Source: JAIBJN01 sp963842305
GTDB taxonomy: Bacteria; Actinomycetota; Thermoleophilia; Gaiellales; Gaiellaceae
DNA length: 64,000 nucleotides
NCBI GenBank assembly: GCA_963842305.1
Contig: CAWJFW010000007.1
Span: 1-64,000 of the forward strand
Reading direction: 5' to 3'
Shown: one piece after another, positions 50,196 through 58,871 of the stretch
Numbering within the stretch: position 1 is the stretch's first letter
Layout of the letters: each line of letters starts with the position of its first letter
Notes under the pieces: generated by a model
What the model saw: only the letters and a program-made list of their open reading frames with translations
Told to the model about the DNA's origin: nothing
The model's database searches: none
Program-made: the position numbers and the translations under genes

Positions 50196-51024
50196 GGGAG
50201 CCCGGGGCACCGGCGCTCGCCGGCACCGCCGCTGTCCGCGAGTGGCTAGGAAGGACAAGCGCGATCGGCAGGCTCTTCCTGACCCAGCGGACACCGTTCG
50301 AATGCAGGCTGAGGGCGCTCCAGATTCCGAATCTCGACTGGGCGCCAGAGCCGCCGGGTCACCCGAGCCCCTGCCAGTTCACGCTCGACGAAGGCGACGT
50401 GGTCATTCCGGAGGGTCAGGCTCCGCGGCCGGGAGGCGGCCTGATCGCCTCCTGCCGGGACGACCGGATCACAGTCACCGACGATGTCGACATGTCATCG
50501 CCGTCTTTCGAGGCTGCGCCCCGGCATGGAGTACGGACGGACGGTTGACGTTCATCCGCGATGGCGGCCTGTTCGAGGGTGGCTTCGGCGAGCAGAAGCG
50601 GCGCCTGATGTCGCGCGACGAGGTGAGCGAGCTCCTCGGCCGCCCGTCGGCGCTGGAGGAGATCACGTGGGCCGACAACGAGCGCTTCTGGGCCGTGGTT
50701 CGCTCGGGCCCGAGCGCGATCGTCGCGCTGATGACGACCGACCGCCTGGTCTCTGCCCCCTCGTTCGCGACGCGGGCGATCGAAGGGCTACGCGTGAGTG
50801 CGAGCGGCATGGTCGCGGCCCACACCGATCAGGGGGTCGTCTTCCTCGACAGCGGCGGCCGCCGCGCGCTCACCGTTCGGAACGGGCTGGCCGTTGCCTG
50901 GGCGCCCGGTGAGCCGATCGCCGCCGTCGCGACGCCGAGCGAGATCCTGTTCGTCGCTCCCCTCTCCGCCGAGATCGTCACCCTTCCGCTCGCGGTCAGA
51001 GACCTCGAGTGGGTTGTGCCGTGA
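50196..51024 (+). pseudogene. Beta-propeller-like protein, array member 2, truncated and frame-broken
   Basis: The first part (TPFECRLRALQIPNLDW, CQFTLDEGDVVIPEG, DDRITVTDDVD) and second part (APAWSTDGRLTFIRDGGLFEGG, VSASGMVAAHTDQGVVFL, VAWAPGEPIAAVATPSE, AVRDLEW) align in order with member 3 but are in two frames, with the switch near 50490. The signal peptide is missing, so this copy is fused to or broken off from member 1. Its last codons overlap the start of member 3 (GTGA). Confidence 0.7.
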
Positions 51025-52053
51025 CCTCCAGACATCCTGTCCGGCGTGGTATCACCGGACTCGTCGTGGTGGGCGTCGCCGCAATCGCCGTCGCGGCAGG
51101 CGTCGACGGTCTCCGCGGCGAGTCCGGGACGGAGTCGACCAGGGAGCCAGAGCCGACCGCCACCTCCACGTCCACCGATCCCGACGAGCCGGTTTCCGCC
51201 GCGGAACCCGGCGGCATCCTCTACTACACGGACGAGGACTGCAGGCTCGAAGCCGTCCGCCTGCCGGGCCTCGAGCCGGCGGCCGTGCCCAACTGGCGCA
51301 ACTGCCGCTTCGTCCTCTCCCCCGAGGCCAGCAGCGTCAGCAAGGGCCGAAGTGACTGGGACCCCGTGGGCGACTTCCTCTTCCGGCTCGCGGACGGACG
51401 GATCGTCGTCACCTCCGGACACGAGCCTGTCAGCGAGGGCTTCCCTGGGACCGCGGCCGCCTGGCGGCCGGACGGGACGCTGACGTACGCCGTCCGTGGG
51501 GCGGTGCTCGAATGGCCGGGCCGGCGGGTCCTCCTTTCGCCAGAAGACCTGGCCCAGGCCGTGCTCGCCCATCCCGATGTCCCCGATCACGGCCATGTTC
51601 TCCCGGTCACCGTCAGAGAGCTCGCCTGGCTCGACGACGAGCACGCCGTGGCCGTGCTGAGCGGGATGATCGCGGGCCCGCGCGAAACGATGGTGGCCTT
51701 CTTCGAAGACCGCCGGCTCACCGCCGTGCAAGCGGGTGGCGTGGCCCGGCTGTCCGACCTTCAGGTCAGCCCGCAGAGCGGCTTCGTCGCCGTCCGCAGC
51801 GACGACAGCTTCCTCCTGCTGAACCGGCGAGGCGACGTGCTTTCATCGCCACCGCTGACCGGATACCGGGCGATCGCATGGTCGCCCGACGAGCGGTGGG
51901 CTGCGGTCGCCACCGGTCGCGGGATCGCCGTCTTCGACCCGGGCGAGTCGTCGGTGGAGCGGCGTCTCCCGATCGTGGCGCACGACCTCGCGTGGCGCTG
52001 AGGATCCGGCCGCTCGCGGTCAGGGACGTCGAGCGGGGGGCGCCGTGACCTCC
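50986..52053 (+). repeat. Direct repeat flanking array member 3
   Basis: A ~44-bp stretch, CCGCTCGCGGTCAG-GAC-TCGAG-GGG...GCCGTGACCTCC, occurs at 50986-51029 (end of member 2/start of member 3) and again at 52010-52053, after the stop of member 3. The second copy is a remnant of another member 2-3 junction, pointing to tandem duplication and loss. Confidence 0.65.
51021..52001 (+). CDS. Exported WD40/TolB-like beta-propeller protein, array member 3 (intact)
   Basis: This 326-residue protein has a signal anchor (GITGLVVVGVAAIAVAAGVDGL), a Thr/Glu/Pro linker, and repeated beta-propeller-like blades: GGILYYTDEDCRLEAVRLPG, AAAWRPDGTLTYAVRGAVLEWPG, GYRAIAWSPDERWAAVATGRGIAVFD. The WSPD/WRPDG pattern is characteristic of TolB/WD40-like propellers. 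It is the only intact copy of the array. A cysteine pair (EDCRL, WRNCRF) may form a disulfide. Partner unknown. Confidence 0.75.
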   Translation: MTSRHPVRRGITGLVVVGVAAIAVAAGVDGLRGESGTESTREPEPTATSTSTDPDEPVSAAEPGGILYYTDEDCRLEAVRLPGLEPAAVPNWRNCRFVLSPEASSVSKGRSDWDPVGDFLFRLADGRIVVTSGHEPVSEGFPGTAAAWRPDGTLTYAVRGAVLEWPGRRVLLSPEDLAQAVLAHPDVPDHGHVLPVTVRELAWLDDEHAVAVLSGMIAGPRETMVAFFEDRRLTAVQAGGVARLSDLQVSPQSGFVAVRSDDSFLLLNRRGDVLSSPPLTGYRAIAWSPDERWAAVATGRGIAVFDPGESSVERRLPIVAHDLAWR

Positions 52054-53255
52054 TCGAGCCGCGCCTCGAGAAAGTCGCGCTGGGCGGGTTGGCGAACCAG
52101 CTCCAGGGCCCGACGGTAGGCGACCGCTGCGTCCGCGTCGCGTCCCAGGCGGCGGAGCAGATCGGCGCGCGCGGAGTGGAAGAGGTGGTAGCCGTCGAGG
52201 TCTGCCGCGAGCGGCTCGATCAGCTCGAGGCCGCGCTCTTCGCCCTCGGCCTGGGCAACGGCAACCGCCCGGTTCAGCTCGACCACGGGCCCGGGCGCCG
52301 CTCGGGCGAGGAGGCCGTACAGGGAGGCGATCCGATCCCAGTCGGTCTCGGACGGCGTCGCCGCCCGCGCGTGCTCGGCCGCGATCGCGGCCTGGAGCGC
52401 GTAGGTTCCCGGGGGCAGCCGCGCGGCAAGTTCGAGACCCTCCGCGATCTCCTCGGCGTGCCAGAGGGAGCGGTCCTGGTCGTCGAGAAGCACGAGCGCC
52501 CCGCCGCTGCCCGTGCGCGCGTCGCGCCTCGAGCTCTGAAGCAGCATCAGCGCGAGCAGCCCGGCCACCTCGGGCTCGTCCGGCATGAGCCGGCGTAGGA
52601 TGCGCGTCAACCGAATCGCCTCGACGCACAGCTCGCGCCGCACCAGCGACTCGCCTTCCGTCGCGGCATAGCCCTCGTTGAAGATGAGGTACAGCGCCGC
52701 AAGCGCCGACCCGAGGCGGTCTGGCAGCTCGTGATCCGGCGGAACGACGTACGGAATGCGGGCGTCGCGGATCTTGCGCTTCGCACGGACGAGGCGCTGC
52801 TGCATCGCCTGCTCCGAGGTGAGGAACGCGCGTGCGATCTCCGGCGTTTGCAGTCCCCCGAGCGTGCGCAACGTGAGCGCGACCCGTGCCTCGGGTGCGA
52901 GCGCGGGATGGCAGCAGGTGAAGATCAGCCGCAGGCGCTCGTCGGGGATGGAGCTGTCCTCGATCTCGTCCTCCTCTTCCTGCGGTACGAGCGCCTCGAG
53001 CTCGCGCACCTTGTCCTCGAGCCGGCGCGCGCGCCGGATCCGGTCGATCGCCTTGTTCCGGGCGGTGGTCGTGATCCACGCGCCCGGGTTTCGCGGCGTT
53101 CCGCGTGTCGGCCAGACCTCGAGCGCGACGACGAAGGCGTCCTGCACAGCCTCCTCGGCGAGGTCGAAGTCGCCGAGCACGCCGATGAGCGCCGCGACCG
53201 CCCGTCCCGACTCCTCGCGGAACAGGCGGTCGACGGACGTCTCCGGAGCGCCTAC
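52020..53255 (-). CDS. ECF42-type sigma factor with C-terminal TPR-like extension
   Basis: The ~410-residue regulator has sigma region 2 (AVQDAFVVALEVWPTRGTPRNPGAWITTTARNKAIDRIRR), region 4 (VALTLRTLGGLQTPEIARAFLTSEQAMQQRLVRAKRKI) and the long C-terminal domain (SALAALYLIFNEGYAAT..., TPR-like) of ECF42, given in parts. The next gene upstream is a YCII/DGPF protein, the known partner of this group. No ATG, GTG or TTG lies at the expected N-terminus; the frame crosses the YCII stop at GTA 53255. Initiation at CTG 53225, or a sequence error, is possible. No anti-sigma factor is seen. Confidence 0.9.
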   Translation of the reverse strand, partial: VGAPETSVDRLFREESGRAVAALIGVLGDFDLAEEAVQDAFVVALEVWPTRGTPRNPGAWITTTARNKAIDRIRRARRLEDKVRELEALVPQEEEDEIEDSSIPDERLRLIFTCCHPALAPEARVALTLRTLGGLQTPEIARAFLTSEQAMQQRLVRAKRKIRDARIPYVVPPDHELPDRLGSALAALYLIFNEGYAATEGESLVRRELCVEAIRLTRILRRLMPDEPEVAGLLALMLLQSSRRDARTGSGGALVLLDDQDRSLWHAEEIAEGLELAARLPPGTYALQAAIAAEHARAATPSETDWDRIASLYGLLARAAPGPVVELNRAVAVAQAEGEERGLELIEPLAADLDGYHLFHSARADLLRRLGRDADAAVAYRRALELVRQPAQRDFLEARLEEVTAPPARRP

Positions 53256-53647
53256 CGCCGCGCTCCCGCTTCGTGCGCGTGCTCGGCCGAGCCCGCGGCC
53301 TCGTAGTCCATCACCGGCCGGACCTCGACCTTGCCGCCCGGCATCGGGATCTTCTTCGCCCAGGAGATCGCCTCGTCGAGGTTCTCGCACTCGAGGAGGT
53401 AGAAGCCGCCGAGCTGCTCCTTCGTCTCGGCGAAGGGGCCGTCGGTGACGATGTGGTCGCCACTCGGCTGGATCTGGATCGTGGTGGCGGTCGCCGTGGA
53501 CTGGAGGCCCTCGCCACCGACGAACGCGCCCGCGTCCTTGGTCTCGATCGTGTACGCGTCCCAGTGCTTCATGCTCTCCTGGATCTGCTCCGGGGTTCGC
53601 TCGGAGTACTGCGACTCGTCTCCCCACAGGCTCAGCAGGTACTTCAT
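53252..53647 (-). CDS. YCII/DGPF-domain protein, partner of the ECF sigma factor
   Basis: This 131-residue protein begins MKYLLSLWGDESQYSERTPEQIQ and carries the domain's name motif as VTDGPFAETKEQLGGFYLLE, then WAKKIPMPGGKVEVRPVMD. GAGGAGAG sits before the ATG. Its stop overlaps the sigma-factor frame. Proteins of this family are regularly encoded next to ECF42 sigma factors and may be its target or sensor. Confidence 0.92.
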   Translation of the reverse strand: MKYLLSLWGDESQYSERTPEQIQESMKHWDAYTIETKDAGAFVGGEGLQSTATATTIQIQPSGDHIVTDGPFAETKEQLGGFYLLECENLDEAISWAKKIPMPGGKVEVRPVMDYEAAGSAEHAHEAGARR

Positions 53648-53727
53648 GACTCTCTCCTCTCGTCGTCCGCGGCGCCGTTCGCCGCTTCCGTAGAGACGAC
53701 GAACGGGCAAGGCATGAATCGACAGCT

Positions 53728-55299
53728 CTACAGAGGAATGTTGCCGTGCTTCCGCGGCGGGCGCTTCTCGCGCTTCGAGAGGGCGGTTTCGAGCGCATCG
53801 CAGAGGACGGCGCGGGTACGACGCGGCTCGATCACGTCGTCGACATAGCCGCGCTCGGCGGCCGTATAGGGGTTGGCGAACTGCGCCTTGTAGTCGGCGA
53901 TCAGCTCGGCGCGGCGGGCCTCCGGGTCGTCCGCCTCCTCGAGCTCCTTCCGAAAGACGATGTTGACCGCTCCCTCGGGCCCCATCACGGCGACTTCGGC
54001 GGTCGGCCACGCGAAGTTGAAGTCCGCGCGGATGTGCTTGGAGCTCATGACGTCGTAAGCGCCCCCGTAGGCCTTGCGCGTGATCAGGGCGATTTTTGGC
54101 ACCGTCGCTTCCGAGTAGGCGTAGAGGAGCTTCGCGCCGTGGCGGATGATGCCGCCCCACTCCTGGGCGGTCCCCGGGAGGAAGCCCGGGACATCGACGA
54201 AGGTGACCAGCGGGATGTTGAAGGCATCGCACGTGCGGACAAAGCGCGCCGCCTTGACCGACGAGTCGATGTCGAGCGTGCCCGCGAGCGCCCTCGGGTT
54301 GTTGCCGACAATTCCGACGGGGTGGCCGCCGAGGCGCGCAAGGCCGCACACGATGTTCTCCGCCCAGAGTTGGTGGACCTCGAGGAACTCGCCGTCGTCC
54401 ACCACGCGGACGATCACGTCGCGCATGTCGTACGGCTTCGTCGGCTCGTCCGGGATCAGTCGGTCGAGCTCCGGATCCTCCCGGTCGGTCGGGTCGGCGG
54501 GAGCGAAGAACGGCGGCGGGTCGACGTTGTTCTGCGGCAGGAAGGAGAGGAGGTAGCGCGCGTCCTCGAGACAGCTCTCCTCGTCGTCCGCCGCGAAGTG
54601 AGCCACCCCGGACTTGGACGCGTGCGTTAGCGCGCCGCCGAGCTCCTCGAAGGTGACCTCCTCGCCGGTCACGGTCTTCACGACCTCGGGGCCGGTGATG
54701 AACATGTACGAGGTCTCCTTGACCATGAGCACGAAGTCGGTCATCGCCGGCGAATAGACCGCCCCGCCGGCGCTCGGGCCCATGATCAGGCTGATCTGCG
54801 GGATCACGCCCGACGCCTGGACGTTGCGCCAGAAAATCTCCGCGTAGCCGCCGAGCGAGACGACGCCTTCCTGGATGCGGGCACCGCCCGAGTCGTTGAT
54901 CCCGATCACGGGGCAGCCCAGCTTGAGCGCGAGGTCCATGACCTTGCAGATCTTCTCCGCGAAGGCCTCGGAGAGGGTGCCTCCGAAGACGGTGAAGTCC
55001 TGCGAGAAGACGAAGACCTTACGGCCGAAGATCGTTCCGTAGCCGGTGACGACCGCGTCGCCCCAGGGCCGCTTGTCCATCATCCCGAAGTGGGGATTCC
55101 GGTGTCGCACGTAGCGGTCGAGCTCGACGAAGCTTCGTGGGTCGAGGAGTTTCTCCAGACGCTCGCGCGCGAGGAGCTTCCCTCGCTCGCGCTGCCGGTT
55201 GACGGCGCGCTCGTCGCCCGAGTGGAGCGCCTCGTCGCGCAGCCGTTCGAGCGCAGCGAGCTTCGCCTCGGTGGACTGGAGATCCTCGGCCTTCGCCAT
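53728..55299 (-). CDS. Acyl-CoA carboxylase beta chain (propionyl/acetyl-CoA carboxyltransferase)
   Basis: The 523-residue protein has two crotonase-like carboxyltransferase halves: GINDSGGARIQEGV and IMGPSAGGAVYSPAMTDF in the first, VPGFLPGTAQEWGGIIRHGAKLLYAY and ITRKAYGGAYDVMSSKHI in the second (oxyanion-hole glycines). It resembles AccD5/PccB. The biotin carboxylase/BCCP at 41.4-43.2 kb is the probable partner. With methylmalonyl-CoA mutase nearby, propionyl-CoA is the likely substrate. Leaderless, with TAAGCT 6 nt upstream. Confidence 0.94.
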   Translation of the reverse strand: MAKAEDLQSTEAKLAALERLRDEALHSGDERAVNRQRERGKLLARERLEKLLDPRSFVELDRYVRHRNPHFGMMDKRPWGDAVVTGYGTIFGRKVFVFSQDFTVFGGTLSEAFAEKICKVMDLALKLGCPVIGINDSGGARIQEGVVSLGGYAEIFWRNVQASGVIPQISLIMGPSAGGAVYSPAMTDFVLMVKETSYMFITGPEVVKTVTGEEVTFEELGGALTHASKSGVAHFAADDEESCLEDARYLLSFLPQNNVDPPPFFAPADPTDREDPELDRLIPDEPTKPYDMRDVIVRVVDDGEFLEVHQLWAENIVCGLARLGGHPVGIVGNNPRALAGTLDIDSSVKAARFVRTCDAFNIPLVTFVDVPGFLPGTAQEWGGIIRHGAKLLYAYSEATVPKIALITRKAYGGAYDVMSSKHIRADFNFAWPTAEVAVMGPEGAVNIVFRKELEEADDPEARRAELIADYKAQFANPYTAAERGYVDDVIEPRRTRAVLCDALETALSKREKRPPRKHGNIPL

Positions 55300-55305
55300 G
55301 GGCGG

Positions 55306-55311
55306 AGCTTA
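55306..55311 (-). promoter_or_regulatory. -10 box of the carboxyltransferase gene
   Basis: TAAGCT on the minus strand is followed by 6 nt and then the ATG at 55299. Confidence 0.5.
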
Positions 55312-55411
55312 CTTCGCGCCGCCACGGAATCGACACAATCCGCGCACCACAGGTGCGCCTTCGCCCGTTACGCTCGAAAGCGGAGGGAGGCCCGCGGCGG
55401 CCCCCGGCTGG

Positions 55412-55915
55412 CTACAGGTCCCCGGGGAGAAGCGAGAACATCACCGCGTCCCGGCGCCTGCCCTTGAAGTCGAGGACCGACCGCAACACGCCTTCGCGGG
55501 TGAAGCCCGCCTTCTCCGCGACGCGCTGCGACCCGACGTTGTCGGGCTCGGCCTTCAGCTCGACACGGGCCGCGCCGAGCTCGTCGAACGCCCAGCGCGC
55601 GAGCAGCGCGAGCGCCCGCGTGGCCACGCCGCGTCCGCGCGCACCGGCCTTGACCCAGTAGCCGATCTCGACGATGGAGGGGCCGTAGGCCCGCGCACCG
55701 ATCCCGCCCAGAAGCTCGCCGTCGGAGCGGGCGAGAACGGCAAACGCCATCTCCTCCGTTCCGGCGATGAACGCCCGTGCATCATCCTCCGTGTACGGGA
55801 ACGGCATGCGAGTCCAGCGATCGAGGTCGGGGTCATCGCCGATCGCCGCGGCCAGCGCCGGCGCGTCGGCTTCCTCCAGCGGCCGGAGGACGATCGCGTC
55901 GTCCTCGAGCCTCAC
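55412..55915 (-). CDS. GNAT-family acetyltransferase (RimJ/RimL-like)
   Basis: This 167-residue enzyme shows IVLRPLEEADAPALAAAIGD at the N-terminus, EIGYWVKAGARGRGVATRAL (acetyl-CoA loop) and ELKAEPDNVGSQRVAEKAGFTREGVLR near the end, the layout of RimJ/RimL-type ribosomal or small-molecule acetyltransferases. GTG 55915 overlaps the mutase stop (GTGA). A link with methylmalonyl-CoA metabolism is not evident. Confidence 0.88.
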   Translation of the reverse strand: MRLEDDAIVLRPLEEADAPALAAAIGDDPDLDRWTRMPFPYTEDDARAFIAGTEEMAFAVLARSDGELLGGIGARAYGPSIVEIGYWVKAGARGRGVATRALALLARWAFDELGAARVELKAEPDNVGSQRVAEKAGFTREGVLRSVLDFKGRRRDAVMFSLLPGDL

Positions 55916-57495
55916 GGCGCCAGATGGGCGTCGTACGTGCCGAACTCGTCGCGCAGGGCGTTGCACACCTCGCCGACCGTGACGTTGGCTGCGAGCGCCT
56001 CCCGGATCGGGACGAGCAGATTGGCGTCGCCGCGCGCGGTCTCCCGCACCCGCTCGAGCGCGGCCTCCGCCGCCGCGGCGTCCCGCTCTGCCCGGACGCG
56101 GCGCGTCCGCTCGACCTGCCGACGCTCCGCGGCGGGATCGAGGCGGTGGAGCTCCATCTCCTCCTCGTCGTCCTCGGCGAACCGGTTGACGCCGACAACG
56201 ACGCGCTCGCCCGCTTCGAGCTGCCGCTCGAAGCTGTAAGCGGCCTCCTCGATCTCCCGCTGCTGGAAGCCCTGCTCGACGGCGGCGACCGCGCCGCCGA
56301 GCTCGTCGATCCGCTCGATCAGCTCCCAGGCCCGCTGCTGCAGCTCCTGCGTCAGCGACTCCACGAAGTAGGAGCCGGCGAACGGGTCGGCGGTGTCCGT
56401 CCCGCCGGCCTCGTGCTGGAGAATCTGCTGCGTCCGAAGCGCGATTCGGGCGCTCCGCTCGGTCGGGAGGGCGAGCGCCTCGTCGAACGCGTTCGTGTGG
56501 ATGGACTGCGCGCCGCCACAGACCGCCGAGAGCGCCTGCACGGTCACGCGGGCGACGTTGTTCTCGGGTTGCTGGGCCGTGAGCGTCGAGCCCCCGGTCT
56601 GCGCGTGGAAGCGAAGCGCCTGCGCCCGCGGGTTCGTGGCGCCGAAGCGGTCGCGCATGATCCGAGCCCAGAGCGTCCGCGCCGCCCTGAACTTCGCGAC
56701 CTCCTGGAAGAAGTGGTTGTGGGCGTTGAAGAAGAACGAGAGGCGCTCGCCGAACTCGTCGGGCGAGAGCCCCGCCGCCACCGCCGCGTCGCCGTAGGCG
56801 ATCCCGTGCGCGAGCGTGAAGGCGAGCTCCTGGACGGCGGTCGAGCCCGCCTCGCGGATGTGGTAGCCGGAGATCGAGATCGTGTTCCAGCGCGGCAGCC
56901 GCTCGTGGCAGTAGGTGAAGAGATCGGTCGTCAGCCGCATCGACGGCCGCGGCGGGAAGATGTAGTTCCCGCGCGCGACGTACTCCTTGAGGATGTCGTT
57001 CTGCACCGTGCCGCGGAGCCGCTCACCAGAGACGCTCTGCCGCTCGGCAACGAGCTCGTACAGGAGAAGCAGCAACGAAGCCGGCGCGTTGATCGTCATC
57101 GAGGTGGAGACCTCGCCGAGCGGGATCCCGTCGAGGAGCACATCCATGTCGGCGAGCGAGTCGATCGCCACTCCGGCGCGCCCGACCTCACCCCCCGCCC
57201 GCGCGTCGTCCGAGTCGAGACCGAGCTGCGTGGGCAGATCGAAAGCCACCGAGAGCCCCGTCTGTCCCTGCGCAAGCAGGTAGCGGAAGCGCTCGTTCGT
57301 CTCCTCCGCGGAGGCGAAGCCGGCGTACTGGCGGATCGTCCACGGCTTCCCGCGGTACATGTCCCGGTAGGGGCCGCGCGTGAACGGGAATTCGCCGGGG
57401 AGGCCGGCCTCGGCTCCCTCGGCGTCCTTCTCCGTGTAGACCGGCTTGACCTCGATCCCCGAGTCGGTCTCGCGGCGATCGTCGGTCGGGGCCAT
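55912..57495 (-). CDS. Methylmalonyl-CoA mutase, large (catalytic) subunit without B12 domain
   Basis: The 527-residue TIM-barrel subunit begins with EFPFTRGPYRDMYRGKPWTIRQYAGFAS and has QTGLSVAFDLPTQLGLDSD, RTLWARIMRDRFGA, AQTGGSTLTAQQPENN and TDPFAGSYFVE, in parts. The usual C-terminal cobalamin-binding domain (DxHxxG) is missing, so a separate small subunit must be encoded elsewhere, as in archaea and many actinobacteria. It converts (R)-methylmalonyl-CoA to succinyl-CoA. ATG 57495 is 6 nt from TAGCCT. Confidence 0.93.
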   Translation of the reverse strand: MAPTDDRRETDSGIEVKPVYTEKDAEGAEAGLPGEFPFTRGPYRDMYRGKPWTIRQYAGFASAEETNERFRYLLAQGQTGLSVAFDLPTQLGLDSDDARAGGEVGRAGVAIDSLADMDVLLDGIPLGEVSTSMTINAPASLLLLLYELVAERQSVSGERLRGTVQNDILKEYVARGNYIFPPRPSMRLTTDLFTYCHERLPRWNTISISGYHIREAGSTAVQELAFTLAHGIAYGDAAVAAGLSPDEFGERLSFFFNAHNHFFQEVAKFRAARTLWARIMRDRFGATNPRAQALRFHAQTGGSTLTAQQPENNVARVTVQALSAVCGGAQSIHTNAFDEALALPTERSARIALRTQQILQHEAGGTDTADPFAGSYFVESLTQELQQRAWELIERIDELGGAVAAVEQGFQQREIEEAAYSFERQLEAGERVVVGVNRFAEDDEEEMELHRLDPAAERRQVERTRRVRAERDAAAAEAALERVRETARGDANLLVPIREALAANVTVGEVCNALRDEFGTYDAHLAP

Positions 57496-57500
57496 GGCAC

Positions 57501-57507
57501 TAGGCTA
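57501..57507. promoter_or_regulatory. Bidirectional overlapping -10 boxes (TAGGCTA)
   Basis: The 7 bp TAGGCTA read TAGGCT towards moaD-moaE (7 nt before ATG 57514) and TAGCCT on the other strand towards methylmalonyl-CoA mutase (6 nt before ATG 57495). Both divergent genes would be leaderless and compete for the same melted DNA. Confidence 0.55.
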
Positions 57508-57513
57508 ACGGCC

Positions 57514-58152
57514 ATGCGAGTCACCGTCAGGCTCTTCGCCGGGCTGCGCGAGCTGGCGGGCACGGAGGCGCTCGACCTCGACCTGCCGGCCGGATCGCGC
57601 GTCGCGGACGTCTGGGCCCCGCTCGAGCTCGGCGAAGAGCCCGAAGGCCTCCTCTACGCCGTCAACAAGGACTACGCGGGCAGCGATCGCCGCCTGGCCG
57701 AGGGCGACGAGGTCGCGCTGATCCCGCCGGTCTCGGGCGGAGCGTTCCGGCTCACCCCGGATCCGATCGACGTCGACACGGTCATCGCCGAGGTCGCCGA
57801 CGAGCGCGCCGGTGCCATCGCCACGTTCCTCGGGACGACGCGGGTCGAGTCCCGCGGCCGCACGGTGCACCACCTCGAGTACGAGGCGTACGAGGGGATG
57901 GCCGAGAAGGTGATGGCCGAGATCGCCGAAACGCTCTCGACCCGCTACGAGCTCTGCAAGGTGGCGATCACGCACCGCGTCGGGCGGGTCGGGATCGGCG
58001 AGACGAGCGTCGCCATCGCCGTCTCCGCGCGCCACCGCGAGCACGCCCTCGCCGCGTGCAAGGAGGCGATCGACATTCTCAAGGTAGACGTCCCCCTCTG
58101 GAAGAAGGAGGTCTACGAGGGGGGCGAGGAGTGGATCGGGCGCGGCTCGTGA
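57514..58152 (+). CDS. MoaD-MoaE fusion (molybdopterin synthase)
   Basis: The 212-residue fusion has an N-terminal MoaD ubiquitin-like fold (VRLFAGLRELAGTEALDLDL, ending PPVSGG at residues 75-76) and a C-terminal MoaE (GAIATFLGTTR, HHLEYEAYEGMAEKVM, HRVGRVGIGETSVAIAV, VPLWKKEVYEGGEEWI). The Gly-Gly that must be thiocarboxylated is internal, so cleavage is needed to activate it, as proposed for mycobacterial MoaX. It makes molybdopterin from cyclic pyranopterin. Confidence 0.92.
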   Translation: MRVTVRLFAGLRELAGTEALDLDLPAGSRVADVWAPLELGEEPEGLLYAVNKDYAGSDRRLAEGDEVALIPPVSGGAFRLTPDPIDVDTVIAEVADERAGAIATFLGTTRVESRGRTVHHLEYEAYEGMAEKVMAEIAETLSTRYELCKVAITHRVGRVGIGETSVAIAVSARHREHALAACKEAIDILKVDVPLWKKEVYEGGEEWIGRGS

Positions 58153-58174
58153 GCCGCGCCCGATCGAGAACGCG

Positions 58175-58698
58175 CTAGCCCGTCGGCGCCCGGTAGGCCC
58201 AGTTCGCGAACCAGTAGACCTCGCCGGTCGCGGTCGCGTTGATCGAGGCCTGGAAGCCCCATTTGTCGGTGCCGATCCCCCAGATGCTCCCCGCAAAGGC
58301 GGTCATGTTGCCGCTCGAGTACGGGTAGATGCAGACGTATCCCGGCGTTGCGGTCGGGTTGGTCGCCGTCCCAGTGCAGAGGGGCGTCGGCTCGTCGACC
58401 CCGTTGATGACGACGTGGGCATCGTCGAGGGCAACCGGAGCTGCGCGCGGAAGCTGGGCGTTGAAGCCCCACTCTCCCGTCGCGGACGAGATCACCTGGC
58501 CGCCGATCGTGCCGCGAATGTCTCGCCGGGCTCGACGGTGGGTCGGTCGTAGCGCGCATCGGCCTTCGGCTTCAGGTGACCCCAGAGGTGGTTCACCGTG
58601 CCGCCGACGTGCGCGCCGGCGGGTGAGCCCGCGAGCACGAGGCCGATCGCCATTCCGGTCGCGAGCAGCGCGACCACCTTCCACCTGCGTTCCTGCAT
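58175..58698 (-). CDS. Exported protein of unknown function, with one-base frame break
   Basis: From ATG 58698 (AAAGGAG upstream) a signal peptide (VVALLATGMAIGLVLAGSPAGA) and the block VNHLWGHLKPKADARY lead to VEPGET; the frame then shifts near 58512 to RGTIGGQVISSATGEWGFNAQLP and continues to 58175. Inserting one base in GAGAC-ATTCGC restores GETIRGTIG, so a one-base deletion is the likely cause. The C-terminal part has CIYPYSSGNMTAFAG. Related exported proteins with the VNHLWxHLKPKAD motif exist in actinobacteria; function unknown. Confidence 0.65.
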
Positions 58699-58871
58699 CC
58701 TGGACTCCTTTCGCTCCGACGCCGACGACCGCATTAAGGGCGAGACGTCGGCCGGAGTCGCCAACCGATCGGGGGATCCGAGCCGTCTCGAACGGGATCT
58801 TTCGGACCGCGGCCTGGAAAGGCCATCGGCGTGGGTGCTTAGATCACCCGGAACGAGAAAGGAGGTGTTTC

